64,000 nt of DNA. Source: JACMLC01 sp963817025. GTDB lineage: Bacteria > Acidobacteriota > Blastocatellia > Pyrinomonadales > Pyrinomonadaceae. The position numbers and the translations under genes are program-made. The notes beneath the pieces were generated by a model. That model saw only the letters and a list, made by a program, of their open reading frames with translations. It did no database searches and was not told where the DNA came from. Shown here one piece after another: positions 40,961 through 49,556 of the stretch. Location of the stretch: NCBI GenBank assembly GCA_963817025.1, contig CAWFML010000005.1, positions 1,612,001 through 1,676,000 on the forward strand, written 5' to 3'. How positions within the stretch are numbered: position 1 is the first letter of the stretch; the number at the start of each line of letters is the position of its first letter.

Positions 40961-41497
40961 ATGTCAACAAGCAATACCGGAACAGAAGTCAGAGACATGC
41001 CGATCAACATCGGCATCGAGGAAAAAGACAGGCGTGAGATTGCCGACGCGCTCTCGAAGCTGCTCGCAGACACCTACACGCTGTATCTCAAGACGCATAA
41101 CTTTCACTGGAACGTCACAGGCCCGATGTTCCAGACGCTGCACCTGATGTTCGAGGCGCAGTATAACGAGTTGTGGACGGCTGGCGACATTATCGCAGAG
41201 CGTATTCGCGCGCTCGGCTTTTTCGCCCCCGGCACTTACAAGGAGTTCAACCGCCTGACCTCGATACAGGAAGAGGAAGGCGTACCGGCTGCGGAGGAGA
41301 TGATTCGCCTGCTGGTCGAAGGCAACGAGACGACCGCGCGGACTGCGCGCACGGCCTTTGCCATAGCCGAAGGCGCAAAAGATGCGCCGACCGCAGACCT
41401 GTTGACAGAGCGTTTGAATATCCATGAAAAGACAGCATGGATGCTGCGCAGTCTGCTGGCGAGAGACGAAGGTGCAACGACGGCACAGGGCGCATAA
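40961..41497 (+). CDS. dps: Dps family ferritin-like DNA-binding protein
   Basis: Dodecameric mini-ferritin that oxidises and stores iron with peroxide and may coat DNA. It has 178 residues with the Dps core (LLADTYTLYLKTHNFHWNVTGPMFQTLH, AQYNELWTAGDIIAERIRALGFFAPGTYKEF). These supply the inter-subunit ferroxidase His, Asp and Glu. The N-terminus of about 20 residues is not strongly basic, so DNA binding by a Lys tail is not obvious. It has its own probable promoter and a strong terminator, so it is monocistronic. Confidence 0.94.
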   Translation: MSTSNTGTEVRDMPINIGIEEKDRREIADALSKLLADTYTLYLKTHNFHWNVTGPMFQTLHLMFEAQYNELWTAGDIIAERIRALGFFAPGTYKEFNRLTSIQEEEGVPAAEEMIRLLVEGNETTARTARTAFAIAEGAKDAPTADLLTERLNIHEKTAWMLRSLLARDEGATTAQGA

Positions 41498-41539
41498 GAG
41501 TTTCAACAGAGATTTTCCGATAGCACTGATAGCTTAGCG

Positions 41540-41580
41540 AAATCCTTTAGCTGGCACGCCAGCTAAAGGATTTTGTTTTT
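41540..41580 (+). terminator. Intrinsic terminator of dps
   Basis: AAATCCTTTAGCTGG pairs perfectly with CCAGCTAAAGGATTT around a CACG loop, followed by TTTTGTTTTT. It begins 43 bases after the dps stop codon. Confidence 0.93.
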
Positions 41581-41662
41581 CCTGCTTCTCATATTCTGTC
41601 TGAGAATTGGTTTTGTCTGAACTTCGGGAGGTGATTCGTGGCTTGTGTGATGAAGTGAGGAA

Positions 41663-41762
41663 TAGTTTCGCGCAAAGGCGCAAAGAAAAGCTCGCAAAGG
41701 GCAAGTGGCATTCAACGCCTTTGCGGTCTTCCTTTGCGCCACCAGCGCCTTTGCGGGAAAAG
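41663..41762. repeat. TTTGCGCC-word palindrome, copy 8
   Basis: GTTTCGCGCAAAGGCGCAAAG and CTCGCAAAGGGCAAGTGGC on the left, with CCTTTGCGGTCTTCCTTTGC and GCGCCTTTGCGGGAAA on the right. It lies between the dps terminator and the copA promoter. Confidence 0.88.
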
Positions 41763-41777
41763 TTTTGGTTTTCCTGC

Positions 41778-41809
41778 TTGACACTGTACTTGACTACAAG
41801 GTGTAAGAT
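41778..41809 (+). promoter_or_regulatory. MerR-type promoter/operator of copA
   Basis: A -35 TTGACA (41778-41783) and a -10 TAAGAT (41804-41809) are separated by 20 bases, too long for unaided RNA polymerase. The spacer has the imperfect dyad ACTTG-ACTA-CAAGGT. This layout, including GGTGT just before the -10, matches promoters controlled by MerR-family metal sensors (CadR, PbrR, CueR type). The expected transcript start, near 41816, nearly coincides with the start codon. Confidence 0.72.
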
Positions 41810-41820
41810 GTTTGTGAGTG

Positions 41821-44169
41821 ATGAAAGAACAAATCCTGCCAGACACGATGATTGTGAGCAAAGAGCCGGATTCGACTGCTGTGCGCGAGCGCGTTGATTT
41901 GCCGATTACGGGTATGACATGCGTGGCCTGCGCGCGACGCATCGAACGCAAGCTCTCAAAAAGCGAGGGCGTCCAAAATGCTGGCGTCAACTTTGCGACC
42001 GCACGCGCTACTGTCGAATTTGACCCGCAGGCGACGAGCATCAACAAGCTAATAGACACGGTTAAAGATATTGGCTACGGGGCAACATACATAGCCGACG
42101 AAGCCGGGACGGAAGACGCCGAAGCCTCTGCGCGGGCTGCCGAATACAGAGAACTAAAACGGAAATTTCTGGTTGCGGCAATTCTCTCTTTTCCGGTGCT
42201 CGTCATCGCCATGTCACATGGCCGCATAACGTGGCTCGACTTCCCCGGCTCAAACTGGATTCAATTAGCTCTCACGACGCCGGTCGTTTTCTACTCCGGC
42301 CTCCAATTTTATCGCGGCGCGTGGGCTGCTTTTCGTCATCGCGCGGCGGACATGAACACGCTCATCGCGCTCGGCACGGGTACGGCTTATCTTTATTCCG
42401 TCGCAGCGACCATCGCTCCTCAATATTTCGCAATCAAACTTTCAGACGATATGAGCAGCATGAGCGGGATGATTGATACTTACTCTGTTCCGATTTATTT
42501 CGAAGCGGCTGGCGTCATCATCGCTCTCATCCTTTTGGGTCGCCTGCTGGAATCACGCGCCAAAGGGCGCACGGGCGAAGCCATCCGTCGCCTGCTCGGA
42601 TTGCAATCGAAGACCGCACGCGTTTTGAGAGACGGGCGCGAGATTGATGTGCCAATCGAACAAGTCATGCAGGGCGATTCCGTCATCGTTAGACCCGGCG
42701 AGAAAATTCCCGTGGACGGAATTGTGTCGGAGGGCGCGTCTGCGGTTGATGAATCAATGCTCACAGGCGAAAGCCTGCCGGTCGAAAAAACTGTTGGCGA
42801 TGAAGTGTTCGGCGCGACGATAAATAAAACAGGCTCTTTTCTTTTCAGAGCCACGAAGGTCGGCAAGGACACGGTGCTTCAGCAAATCGTCAGCATGGTT
42901 CAGCAGGCGCAAGGCTCGAAAGCCCCCATCGCGCGCCTCGCGGATGTCATCAGCGGCATCTTCACTCCCATCGTCATCTGCATTGCGCTCGTAACCTTTG
43001 TGGTCTGGTTCGTCGTCGCGCCCGTTGAGGTGCGCTTCACGATGGCGCTCGTCAACTTCGTCTCGGTGCTGATTATCGCCTGCCCCTGCGCGCTCGGACT
43101 CGCCACGCCGACGGCGATTATGGTCGGCACCGGACGCGGCGCGGAGAACGGAATTTTGATAAAAGGCGGCGAGTCGCTCGAACTGGCGCACAGGCTGCAA
43201 ACAATCGTGCTCGACAAAACCGGAACGATTACACGCGGCAAGCCGCAACTGACGGATGTCGTGAGTAACGAATCTGAGCTTCCATTTCATGAAGACGAAC
43301 TGCTGCGCCTTGCCGCTTCCGTCGAGAAAAGGAGCGAGCACCCGCTCGGCGAAGCGATTGTGCGCGCGGCAGAGGCACGCAATCTTTCTCTCGCGCCCGT
43401 TACAAATTTCAATGCCCTCGCAGGCCACGGCATAGAGGCGTTGGTGGAAGGCCGCAAGCTCTTGCTCGGCAACCAGAAATTGATGAGCGAGCGCGGGGTG
43501 ATGTTAGATGGCTGGACTGAGCGCGCGGCAAAACTTTCGCTGGAAGGCAAGACCGCGATGTATGCGGCTATGGACGGAAAATTCGCGGGGCTGCTGGCCG
43601 TGGCGGATGAGATCAAGCCGGAATCCAAATCTGCTATCGCAGAGATGCAGCGCATGGGCCTCGAAGTCTTGATGATGACCGGAGACAACCCGCGCACGGC
43701 TGAGGCCGTGGCCCGCAGCGTCTATATCAAGCGAGTGCTGGCCGGAGTGTTGCCGGATGAAAAAGCTGCGGAAGTCAAGCGGCTTCAGGTGGAAGAGAAA
43801 AAGATTGTCGGGATGGTCGGCGACGGCATCAACGACGCGCCCGCTCTGGCCCAGGCGGATGTCGGCATAGCCATCGGGACTGGCACTGATGTCGCCATCG
43901 AAGCGTCTGACATCACGCTTATCAAAGGAGACCTGCGCGGCGTCGTGACTGCGATTGCACTTTCGCGCGCCACCATTCGCACCATCAAACAAAATCTGTT
44001 CTGGGCCTTTATCTATAACATCATCGGCATTCCCATCGCGGCGGGTCTTCTTTATCCTTTCACGGGCTGGCTGCTCTCGCCCGTCATCGCCAGCGCGGCG
44101 ATGTCTTTGTCGAGTGTCTCGGTCGTCACCAATAGCCTTCGCTTGCGCCGCTTTCGCGCACGCAGTTGA
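41821..44169 (+). CDS. copA: Copper-translocating P1B-type ATPase
   Basis: Heavy-metal exporter of the inner membrane (783 residues including the GTG at 41818; 782 from the ATG). One N-terminal metal-binding domain has GMTCVAC. Eight membrane helices are predicted in CopA order. Other motifs are LTGESLPVEK, CPC in IIACPCALGLATPTAIM (about residue 421-423), the phosphorylation site DKTGTITRG (about residue 465), SEHPLG, MMTGDNPRTAEAV and GDGINDAPALAQADVG. CPC with a GMTCxxC domain indicates Cu(I)/Ag(I). No Shine-Dalgarno sequence is seen, in line with a leaderless transcript. The likely MerR-family regulator is not in the window. Confidence 0.95.
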   Translation: MKEQILPDTMIVSKEPDSTAVRERVDLPITGMTCVACARRIERKLSKSEGVQNAGVNFATARATVEFDPQATSINKLIDTVKDIGYGATYIADEAGTEDAEASARAAEYRELKRKFLVAAILSFPVLVIAMSHGRITWLDFPGSNWIQLALTTPVVFYSGLQFYRGAWAAFRHRAADMNTLIALGTGTAYLYSVAATIAPQYFAIKLSDDMSSMSGMIDTYSVPIYFEAAGVIIALILLGRLLESRAKGRTGEAIRRLLGLQSKTARVLRDGREIDVPIEQVMQGDSVIVRPGEKIPVDGIVSEGASAVDESMLTGESLPVEKTVGDEVFGATINKTGSFLFRATKVGKDTVLQQIVSMVQQAQGSKAPIARLADVISGIFTPIVICIALVTFVVWFVVAPVEVRFTMALVNFVSVLIIACPCALGLATPTAIMVGTGRGAENGILIKGGESLELAHRLQTIVLDKTGTITRGKPQLTDVVSNESELPFHEDELLRLAASVEKRSEHPLGEAIVRAAEARNLSLAPVTNFNALAGHGIEALVEGRKLLLGNQKLMSERGVMLDGWTERAAKLSLEGKTAMYAAMDGKFAGLLAVADEIKPESKSAIAEMQRMGLEVLMMTGDNPRTAEAVARSVYIKRVLAGVLPDEKAAEVKRLQVEEKKIVGMVGDGINDAPALAQADVGIAIGTGTDVAIEASDITLIKGDLRGVVTAIALSRATIRTIKQNLFWAFIYNIIGIPIAAGLLYPFTGWLLSPVIASAAMSLSSVSVVTNSLRLRRFRARS

Positions 44170-44178
44170 AAGCAAAAC

Positions 44179-44292
44179 ATCTCCCGCAAAGGCGCTGGTG
44201 GCGCAAAGAAATAAAGACGCGAAGAGGAGTTGAATGGCGCTTCATCTTGAATGCCTTCTTTGCGTCTTCCTTTGCGCCTTTGCGGGAGAACG
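44179..44292. repeat. TTTGCGCC-word palindrome, copy 9
   Basis: ATCTCCCGCAAAGGCGCTGG and GGCGCAAAGAAATAAAGACGC on the left, with CTTCTTTGCGTCTTCCTTTG and GCGCCTTTGCGGGAGAA on the right. The left part GCAAAGGCGCTGGTG matches the left arm of copy 1. It sits between convergent copA and the receiver-like gene. Confidence 0.87.
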
Positions 44293-44302
44293 CCTGCTGC
44301 GG

Positions 44303-44719
44303 CTAGAAATTCCCTTCCAAAATATCAGGCAGATTGTTGCTGAAATAAGAGCGCGGCATGATGCGGTTATAGCCCGACTGCTCTGCGCGTTGCTTTAGGG
44401 CCGTCTGGACGTGTGAGAAAAATCCGAGCAGCGGAATTGATTTGAGCAACTCATCGGACTTGAATCTTTGAGCCAGTGCGAACGGGTCGCAAGCTTGCGC
44501 GTGCAGGTCTGCGATGATGAGCGCGGGAGTTTCGAGGCGTGCCGCTTCGATTGCCGCGTCCACGCTTTGCGCGAATCGCAAGTCAATCCCCAGAGTCTCC
44601 GCCGTCCCGCGAATCTTCGCGGCAAAGAACATGTCGTCAACGATTGCGATGATGCGCTGCTTCAATTCTCTCACCTGCTCCTCAAATTTTTCGTTCAGCC
44701 GTTTTGCTTTATCAACCAA
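44303..44719 (-). CDS. Receiver-like (CheY-fold) single-domain protein
   Basis: Protein of 138 residues. A short helical N-terminus (AKRLNEKFEEQVRELKQR) leads into a CheY-like fold: acidic pair IVDD at 28-29, candidate phospho-Asp71 in PALIIADLHAQ, Ser102 in LLGFFSHV. The conserved Lys of receivers appears missing near residue 121-123 (RIMPRSYF). It may be a pseudo-receiver that signals without phosphorylation, or one that uses Arg. The start is TTG. The EEP gene diverges from it 23 bases away. No partner histidine kinase is nearby. Confidence 0.65.
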   Translation of the reverse strand: MVDKAKRLNEKFEEQVRELKQRIIAIVDDMFFAAKIRGTAETLGIDLRFAQSVDAAIEAARLETPALIIADLHAQACDPFALAQRFKSDELLKSIPLLGFFSHVQTALKQRAEQSGYNRIMPRSYFSNNLPDILEGNF

Positions 44720-44741
44720 TTAGCGTAAAGATATTTGCGCG

Positions 44742-45704
44742 ATGGCGACACTCGAACACGCATCTATCAATCAACTCGATACAGTTTCGGAAGAGGTCGA
44801 GCGCGGCAGCTTTGCGCCCGTGTCGAAGAGCGCGGCTCACACAAAACTCGTCATCGCCACTTACAATATACGCTATGCGGTCGGCTCTTTTCTCATCACG
44901 GGCAGCATCCTTCGCCGCTGCGGTTTGAAATGGCGCAGCCGTCGCCCGTCTCTCGTCTCTCGTCACATAAGCAGGGCCGCACGCGCGCTCACGGACGGCG
45001 CAAGACTCCCGGCAGTCGATATTCTGGCTCTACAGGAAGCAGACAAAGAGACTGTGCGGGCCGGTGGGATTCATGTCGCGCGAGAGTTAGCGCGCGAGCT
45101 TAAGATGCATTACGCGCAGGCGTCGCTTAACATTCCGCGAGGCGAAGAGCCGAAGTCGAAACAGTGGTATCTTGATTTTGAAGAGCACATCGCGCCTGAT
45201 GATTCCGGCGACACGGGGCTTGCCATGCTGAGCCGTTTGCCGCTCGCAGAAGTATCGCGCATCGAACTGCCGTGGGCCGAGTGTGCATGGCGTCCGCGCC
45301 TCGCGCTCGAAACAATCATCCGCGCCGGACAGAAAAATCTACATCTCTACAACGCGCACATAGACCCGCACGCGAGCACGCACGAACAACTCGAACAGCA
45401 CCGCGCCATCATCGCGCGGGCGGAAAAAGCGTCTGGCCCTGTCGTTCTGCTCGGAGACTTTAACACCCTGACCTCCGAGTCGCGCACGATGATGCGCGGG
45501 CTGCTCGAATCACACGGCTATACGACTCCTTTTCCTGACGGGACAGCGACGTGGCGCGCGGGCTTGATACGGCTTCAGACCGACTGGATATTTGTGCGCG
45601 GCGCAAAGGTGACGCGCCGTGGCGTAGGCCGAAGATTAGGCGTTTCGGATCACTGGCCCGTGTGGGTCGAGCTTGATTTGAGCGATGAGGGCCAGACGCG
45701 ATGA
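44742..45704 (+). CDS. Endonuclease/exonuclease/phosphatase (EEP) family protein
   Basis: Metal-dependent phosphoesterase fold of 320 residues, related to DNase I-like and sphingomyelinase-like enzymes. Active-site motifs are ATYNIRYA, ILALQEAD, LYNAHIDPH, VVLLGDFNTL and VSDHWPVW. No signal peptide is evident, so it is probably cytoplasmic. The substrate could be nucleic acid, a phospholipid or a sugar phosphate and cannot be chosen. It overlaps the next gene (TrmH family) by ATGA. Confidence 0.87.
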   Translation: MATLEHASINQLDTVSEEVERGSFAPVSKSAAHTKLVIATYNIRYAVGSFLITGSILRRCGLKWRSRRPSLVSRHISRAARALTDGARLPAVDILALQEADKETVRAGGIHVARELARELKMHYAQASLNIPRGEEPKSKQWYLDFEEHIAPDDSGDTGLAMLSRLPLAEVSRIELPWAECAWRPRLALETIIRAGQKNLHLYNAHIDPHASTHEQLEQHRAIIARAEKASGPVVLLGDFNTLTSESRTMMRGLLESHGYTTPFPDGTATWRAGLIRLQTDWIFVRGAKVTRRGVGRRLGVSDHWPVWVELDLSDEGQTR

Positions 45705-46507
45705 GTGAAAGCATCATCACCAGCCGCGACAATGCTCATGTGCGGCACGCGCGTCTTGTACGCGAAGGAAAAGTTGCGGGCGAGATTTTTGTTGAAGGCA
45801 TACGGCTGTGTAATGAAGCCGAGGGCGCAAAACTTGAAATCAAAGAAGCGATACATACGGAAGAATTGATGAGCGATGAGCGCGGCTCACGGCTTCTTTC
45901 TAAATTAGAGCAACATGGAACACGGCTGATTGTCGTTAGTGAAAATGTCTTCGCTGTCCTTTCTGATACCAAGACGCCGCAGGGCATTATCCTGTTGGCG
46001 GCGAAACCACAGACTGATGCCTGCGTGCTTGAGTATAAATCAATAAGCGTTCCGCTGGTGGTTATCATTCACCGGCTCAACAATCCTTCAAACGCCGGGG
46101 CCATCCTGCGCACAGCCGAGGCTGCCGGTGCAGGCGGCATCATCTCCACCACTGGGACAACCGATCTTTTCTCGCCAAAGGCTCTGCGCGGTGCGATGGG
46201 TTCCAGCTTTCGTCTGCCTATCTGGACACGCGCGGAATATTCCGATGCGCTCAAGTGGTGCACAGAGAGAGGCATTATTACTATCTGTGCAGACGTTCGC
46301 GGGGAAATCGAGCATACGGAGTGCGACTGGACGTTGCCGCGCGCTTTGATCGTCGGGCCGGAAGCGAGCGGGCTGAGTGAGGATGAAGTCGCGCAGGCCG
46401 ATGAAACTTTAAGGATTCCTATGCAGCCGCCCGTCGAAAGCCTCAATGTCGCGGTCGCCGCCGGAATTATTCTTTATGAAGCGGCGAGGCAACGAAAGGT
46501 GCGTTAA
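45701..46507 (+). CDS. TrmH/SpoU family RNA 2'-O-ribose methyltransferase
   Basis: SPOUT-fold methylase of 268 residues. The N-terminal RNA substrate-binding domain (ITSRDNAHVRHARLVREGKVAG and FVEGIRL) is followed by the three SpoU motifs HRLNNPSNAGAILRTAEAAG, LIVGPEASGLSEDE and IPMQPPVESLNVAVAAGIILYEA. The target is probably 23S rRNA or tRNA. It overlaps the EEP gene by four bases. A TTTGCGCC palindrome follows it. Confidence 0.95.
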   Translation: MSESIITSRDNAHVRHARLVREGKVAGEIFVEGIRLCNEAEGAKLEIKEAIHTEELMSDERGSRLLSKLEQHGTRLIVVSENVFAVLSDTKTPQGIILLAAKPQTDACVLEYKSISVPLVVIIHRLNNPSNAGAILRTAEAAGAGGIISTTGTTDLFSPKALRGAMGSSFRLPIWTRAEYSDALKWCTERGIITICADVRGEIEHTECDWTLPRALIVGPEASGLSEDEVAQADETLRIPMQPPVESLNVAVAAGIILYEAARQRKVR

Positions 46508-46514
46508 AGAAGAA

Positions 46515-46630
46515 GTTTCCCGCAAAGGCGCAAAGACGCAAAGAAAAGCTCGCAAAGGTGTTGAGCAGTGATTTATCTTGAAAGCCTTCTTTGCGTCTTC
46601 CTTTGCGTCTTTGCGCCTTTGCGGGAATTT
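46515..46630. repeat. TTTGCGCC-word palindrome, copy 10 (long)
   Basis: TTTCCCGCAAAGGCGCAAAG, ACGCAAAGAAAAGCTCGCAA on the left; TTCTTTGCGTCTTCCTTTGC and GTCTTTGCGCCTTTGCGGGA on the right. The centre has TGAGCAGTGATTTATCTTGA. It is the longest of the family apart from copy 1 and separates convergent genes. Confidence 0.9.
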
Positions 46631-46636
46631 CCTTCT

Positions 46637-48340
46637 TTATCTCTTGCCACTTTTCACGCTGGCAGCCATCGGAAAACCAGGCTCGACATCCACCGGCACG
46701 TCCTTCAATTGGGCCAGAGCTTTCTGCATCGGCGGCCTGATTATTCCGTACTTGTCGAGCATCGTTTTGGCCTTCTCGTAAGAGCCTTCGGCTTGCAGCG
46801 TCAAAATGTCATGCGTCAACTTATTGACGGCTTCTTTGACGCGCATGGGAACGATGCTGAATGTCCCTGTTCGCTCATCGAATTTGATTGCGCCTTCGTC
46901 CGTCAGGTAATTGAACTGAAGCGCGACGGCCCGGCCATGCGCCTCCGTGATGCCAAAGCGAACTGAGCGAAACGCGCTGGCTAAAAAGGTCGTGTAGATG
47001 GCGCGCTCCAACGCTTTATCAACCACGCCCTTGTCCATCAGGTATTGCAAAGCCCAGAGACCCGTGATGTCCGCTTTGGCCTCTTCGATGGCGGAATAAG
47101 TTTCTTTGAGCTGCTGGCGGACGGTCGTTGACTGCCCGTCCAGCTTGATGGCTTGCGGGCCGAGACCGTGCATCAGTTCATGCGCGAGGATATGCGTAAA
47201 GAATGCTTCAAAAGAGATTTCGCGTTGCTGCGCGGGCGTCAAGACCCTGCGAGAGATTGGAACCAGAGTTTTATTAAACTTCGCCTCCTGCATATTTTTG
47301 AGCATCACGCGCTTTGAGCCTTTTTCCTGCACAACGCGCTCGTCGTTGGGCAGATTGTAGGCCGCTGTCTGCACGCCGTTGTTGCCCTCGCCCGAAGTAT
47401 AGACGACATTGACGACACGAATCGGTGAGGCCGCTCCGATTTTCGGATTACGATACCGCGCATCCAAAGGCAGGTTGTTTTCGAGTTCCTGCAAGTAGTT
47501 GCTAAAGCGCGCAAGCTTTTTACTCTCCGTCGCATCGCGCAGTGTGACATAGGCTTCAAACGCAGCCTTGTAACCGAAGAGGCCGTCGGCATAAGTCTCA
47601 TAAGGCCCGATGGTCACATCTATTGGCGCGTCAAGCTCCATCCATGCGACATCGCTCTCGTAATAATCGTTTGAGAGAAAAGCTGCGGCGCGTTTTTCGA
47701 GAAAGTTTTTGAGAGTCGCGTTGTCCGTCAGCTCAGCCGCTTCGCGCAGAAGTTTTGCAGCGGGTTCGAGGAATTCTTTGTACTCTTCACTGTAAGGAAC
47801 CGCCTTGAGCTTCCCTTGCGCGTCGCGCCGTATGACATGGAAAAAGCCGATGGCCTTTTGCTTCTCTTCGGGAGATAGCGTCTCGACCCAAACATTAAAT
47901 TCCTCTTTGGTCATATCATCAGGATAATGTGCGGCCTGCGGCGGCTTCTCTTCCGGCACGCCTTCGAGAAAGGCCCTGTTCTCGTCTAGCTGCGACCACG
48001 CGCCGTCGTTGATATAAAAGTAATGCAGCCGTGCGCGTCCCAGCAGGCTCTTGTCGGATTCGAGTTTATTGAGCAGCGCGACGTTGCCGCTCCAGACTTG
48101 CCGTAGGAAAAGCGGGTCATACAATTTTGCGGCCTCAATAATTTTTGCGAGCGCGCGACGGTCACGCGGCGAGAGGCTCGAAGCGTCTGCCGTGATGACT
48201 GTGGGCGCAAAGCGGCGAATCTTCGCATTGAGCGCGGCCAGTTCAGGCGGCTGCCTTTGCGCGCTTGCCTGTGACATCAAAGGATTGGGAAGCAGATTCA
48301 TCAATAAACTCAGGATGCACAATTTCAGCCAACGGTTCAT
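46637..48340 (-). CDS. Exported M49-like (dipeptidyl-peptidase III family) metallopeptidase
   Basis: Zinc peptidase-like protein of 567 residues. A signal peptide (LKLCILSLLMNLLPNPLMSQASAQ) is followed by a family M49-type body. The zinc motif is THILAHELMHGLGPQ (HExxH form, as in plant M49/Nudix proteins, rather than the HExxxH of animal DPP III), with a third ligand motif AIEEAKADITGLWAL. WMELDAPIDVTIGPYETYADGLFGYKAAFEA matches the family segment before the active site. The ATG at 48340 is preferred to a TTG six bases upstream. No lipobox is obvious. Substrates may be short peptides in the periplasm. Confidence 0.84.
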   Translation of the reverse strand: MNRWLKLCILSLLMNLLPNPLMSQASAQRQPPELAALNAKIRRFAPTVITADASSLSPRDRRALAKIIEAAKLYDPLFLRQVWSGNVALLNKLESDKSLLGRARLHYFYINDGAWSQLDENRAFLEGVPEEKPPQAAHYPDDMTKEEFNVWVETLSPEEKQKAIGFFHVIRRDAQGKLKAVPYSEEYKEFLEPAAKLLREAAELTDNATLKNFLEKRAAAFLSNDYYESDVAWMELDAPIDVTIGPYETYADGLFGYKAAFEAYVTLRDATESKKLARFSNYLQELENNLPLDARYRNPKIGAASPIRVVNVVYTSGEGNNGVQTAAYNLPNDERVVQEKGSKRVMLKNMQEAKFNKTLVPISRRVLTPAQQREISFEAFFTHILAHELMHGLGPQAIKLDGQSTTVRQQLKETYSAIEEAKADITGLWALQYLMDKGVVDKALERAIYTTFLASAFRSVRFGITEAHGRAVALQFNYLTDEGAIKFDERTGTFSIVPMRVKEAVNKLTHDILTLQAEGSYEKAKTMLDKYGIIRPPMQKALAQLKDVPVDVEPGFPMAASVKSGKR

Positions 48341-48562
48341 CTGCAAAAATTTCCTTTCTTATTGAGAGTAATGACAATATCTTAACACTTCTTGCTTCTC
48401 TCTGACGGCTCTCTTCGGCTAGAATAGCCCACGCGCTAAAGTAAGTATCGAAATGCCTCTCCCCTTTGGTTTTAGTTTGAACCGCGCGTGTGCTCTATGG
48501 CAGGTGCGTGCGCGCATCAATGGTTTTGGGAGTTCTGGCGAACGCTGCCGCGCCGCGCGGCG

Positions 48563-48568
48563 TATGAT
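48563..48568 (+). promoter_or_regulatory. -10-like TATGAT adjacent to the FhaA-like start
   Basis: TATGAT lies 5 bases before the ATG, with no ribosome binding site in between. It suggests a leaderless transcript. A convincing -35 is not seen. Confidence 0.35.
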
Positions 48569-48573
48569 AAAAC

Positions 48574-49413
48574 ATGGCTGAACAAAAACCTGAAAAGAAA
48601 CCTGAGAAGAAACGTGAAGAAGCGTTGCCGGAGAGGCTTCTGCGCCGGGTGCTCGAAGGCGTCGGCGAAGCTGTGGACAAGGGCTTAGGCCGCAAGTCCA
48701 GCTCGCAGACGGAGTTTACGACGACGCGACTGATCGAGCACATGAAGCGTCTGATTGACGAGCGCAGCAGAGACGAAGGCCGCAAGGGACGCATCGCGCC
48801 GCATCTCTTAAAGCTCAAGGTCGAGTGGGGCACGCATTCCGAAGCCCCGCCGGAAATTTTTAAAGAGCTTGAGCATGAAATCTTAGCCGCTGCGATTGAC
48901 CACATCAACGACCATCGTTATCGCACGCTCGCCACTCTTCGCGTCGAAACCGAGGTGGATATTTTCACGACCGGCGTCAGCGTCTCTCCGACCTTCGGCG
49001 AGTTTGAGGAAGAGTTAAAAAAACAGGATGAAGACCGGCGCAGAGCTGAAGAATTAGGCAAGCCCAATATTCCCAGAACCGCGCCGACCATTCCCGATCT
49101 CAACATCAACGCCAACATCATGCTGCCCGACGGTGCGCGCAATGTGAAGCTTATCTTCAAGCCGGGCGGCAGGCGTTTGAGCGTCGGGCGCGGCAAAGAC
49201 AACGAGCTGATGTTGAATGACGGCAGCGTCTCAAAAGTTCATGCGGCGTTGCTGGTCAACCGCGAAGGCACGCTGCTGGTCGCTGACACAGGCTCGACCA
49301 ACGGGACTTTTATCAATGGCCGGCGCATCGCTTACGGCGAAGCGCGACAGATAGAAGAGGGAGATGTCGTCGGCTTTGGCGACATAGAGGTTCGATTTCG
49401 GAAAAACGTTTGA
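48574..49413 (+). CDS. FHA-domain protein with DUF3662-like N-terminus (FhaA-like)
   Basis: Phosphothreonine-reader protein of 279 residues. The N-terminal region (ALPERLLRRVLEGVGEAVDKGLG, ERSRDEGRKGRIAPHLLKLKVEWGTHSEAPP) resembles the FhaA DUF3662 domain that precedes FHA in Actinobacteria. The FHA domain is about residues 195-275: SVGRGKDNELMLNDGSVSKVHAAL and TGSTNGTFINGRRIAYGE, with the Arg, Ser, His and Asn of the family. It starts the envelope-signalling cluster. No Shine-Dalgarno sequence; TATGAT at 48563-48568 ends 5 bases before the ATG, suggesting a leaderless transcript. It probably docks phosphorylated targets of the kinase at 55030. Confidence 0.87.
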   Translation: MAEQKPEKKPEKKREEALPERLLRRVLEGVGEAVDKGLGRKSSSQTEFTTTRLIEHMKRLIDERSRDEGRKGRIAPHLLKLKVEWGTHSEAPPEIFKELEHEILAAAIDHINDHRYRTLATLRVETEVDIFTTGVSVSPTFGEFEEELKKQDEDRRRAEELGKPNIPRTAPTIPDLNINANIMLPDGARNVKLIFKPGGRRLSVGRGKDNELMLNDGSVSKVHAALLVNREGTLLVADTGSTNGTFINGRRIAYGEARQIEEGDVVGFGDIEVRFRKNV

Positions 49414-49433
49414 GCGATCAAACAGCGCGGGTC

Positions 49434-49499
49434 TTTCTTCTTTGCGCCTTTGCGCCTTTGCGGGAAACATCAACTTCCGCAAAGGCGCAAAGGAAGAGA
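49434..49499. repeat. TTTGCGCC-word palindrome, copy 11
   Basis: TTCTTCTTTGCGCCTTTGCG and CCTTTGCGGGAA on the left face TTCCGCAAAGGCGCAAAGGA on the right around ACATCAA. The words point in the opposite order to most copies, as in copy 6. Confidence 0.88.
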
Positions 49500-49544
49500 C
49501 AAGCAGGTTTTGAAACGAGACTTATTTTCTGCGTCATTCTAGGG

Positions 49545-49550
49545 TAAGAT
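49545..49550 (+). promoter_or_regulatory. -10-like TAAGAT adjacent to the PBP start
   Basis: GGTAAGAT ends 6 bases before the ATG at 49557, and no Shine-Dalgarno sequence lies between. TTATTT at 49522-49527 is 17 bases upstream but a poor -35. Confidence 0.35.
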
Positions 49551-49556
49551 TTTTCT

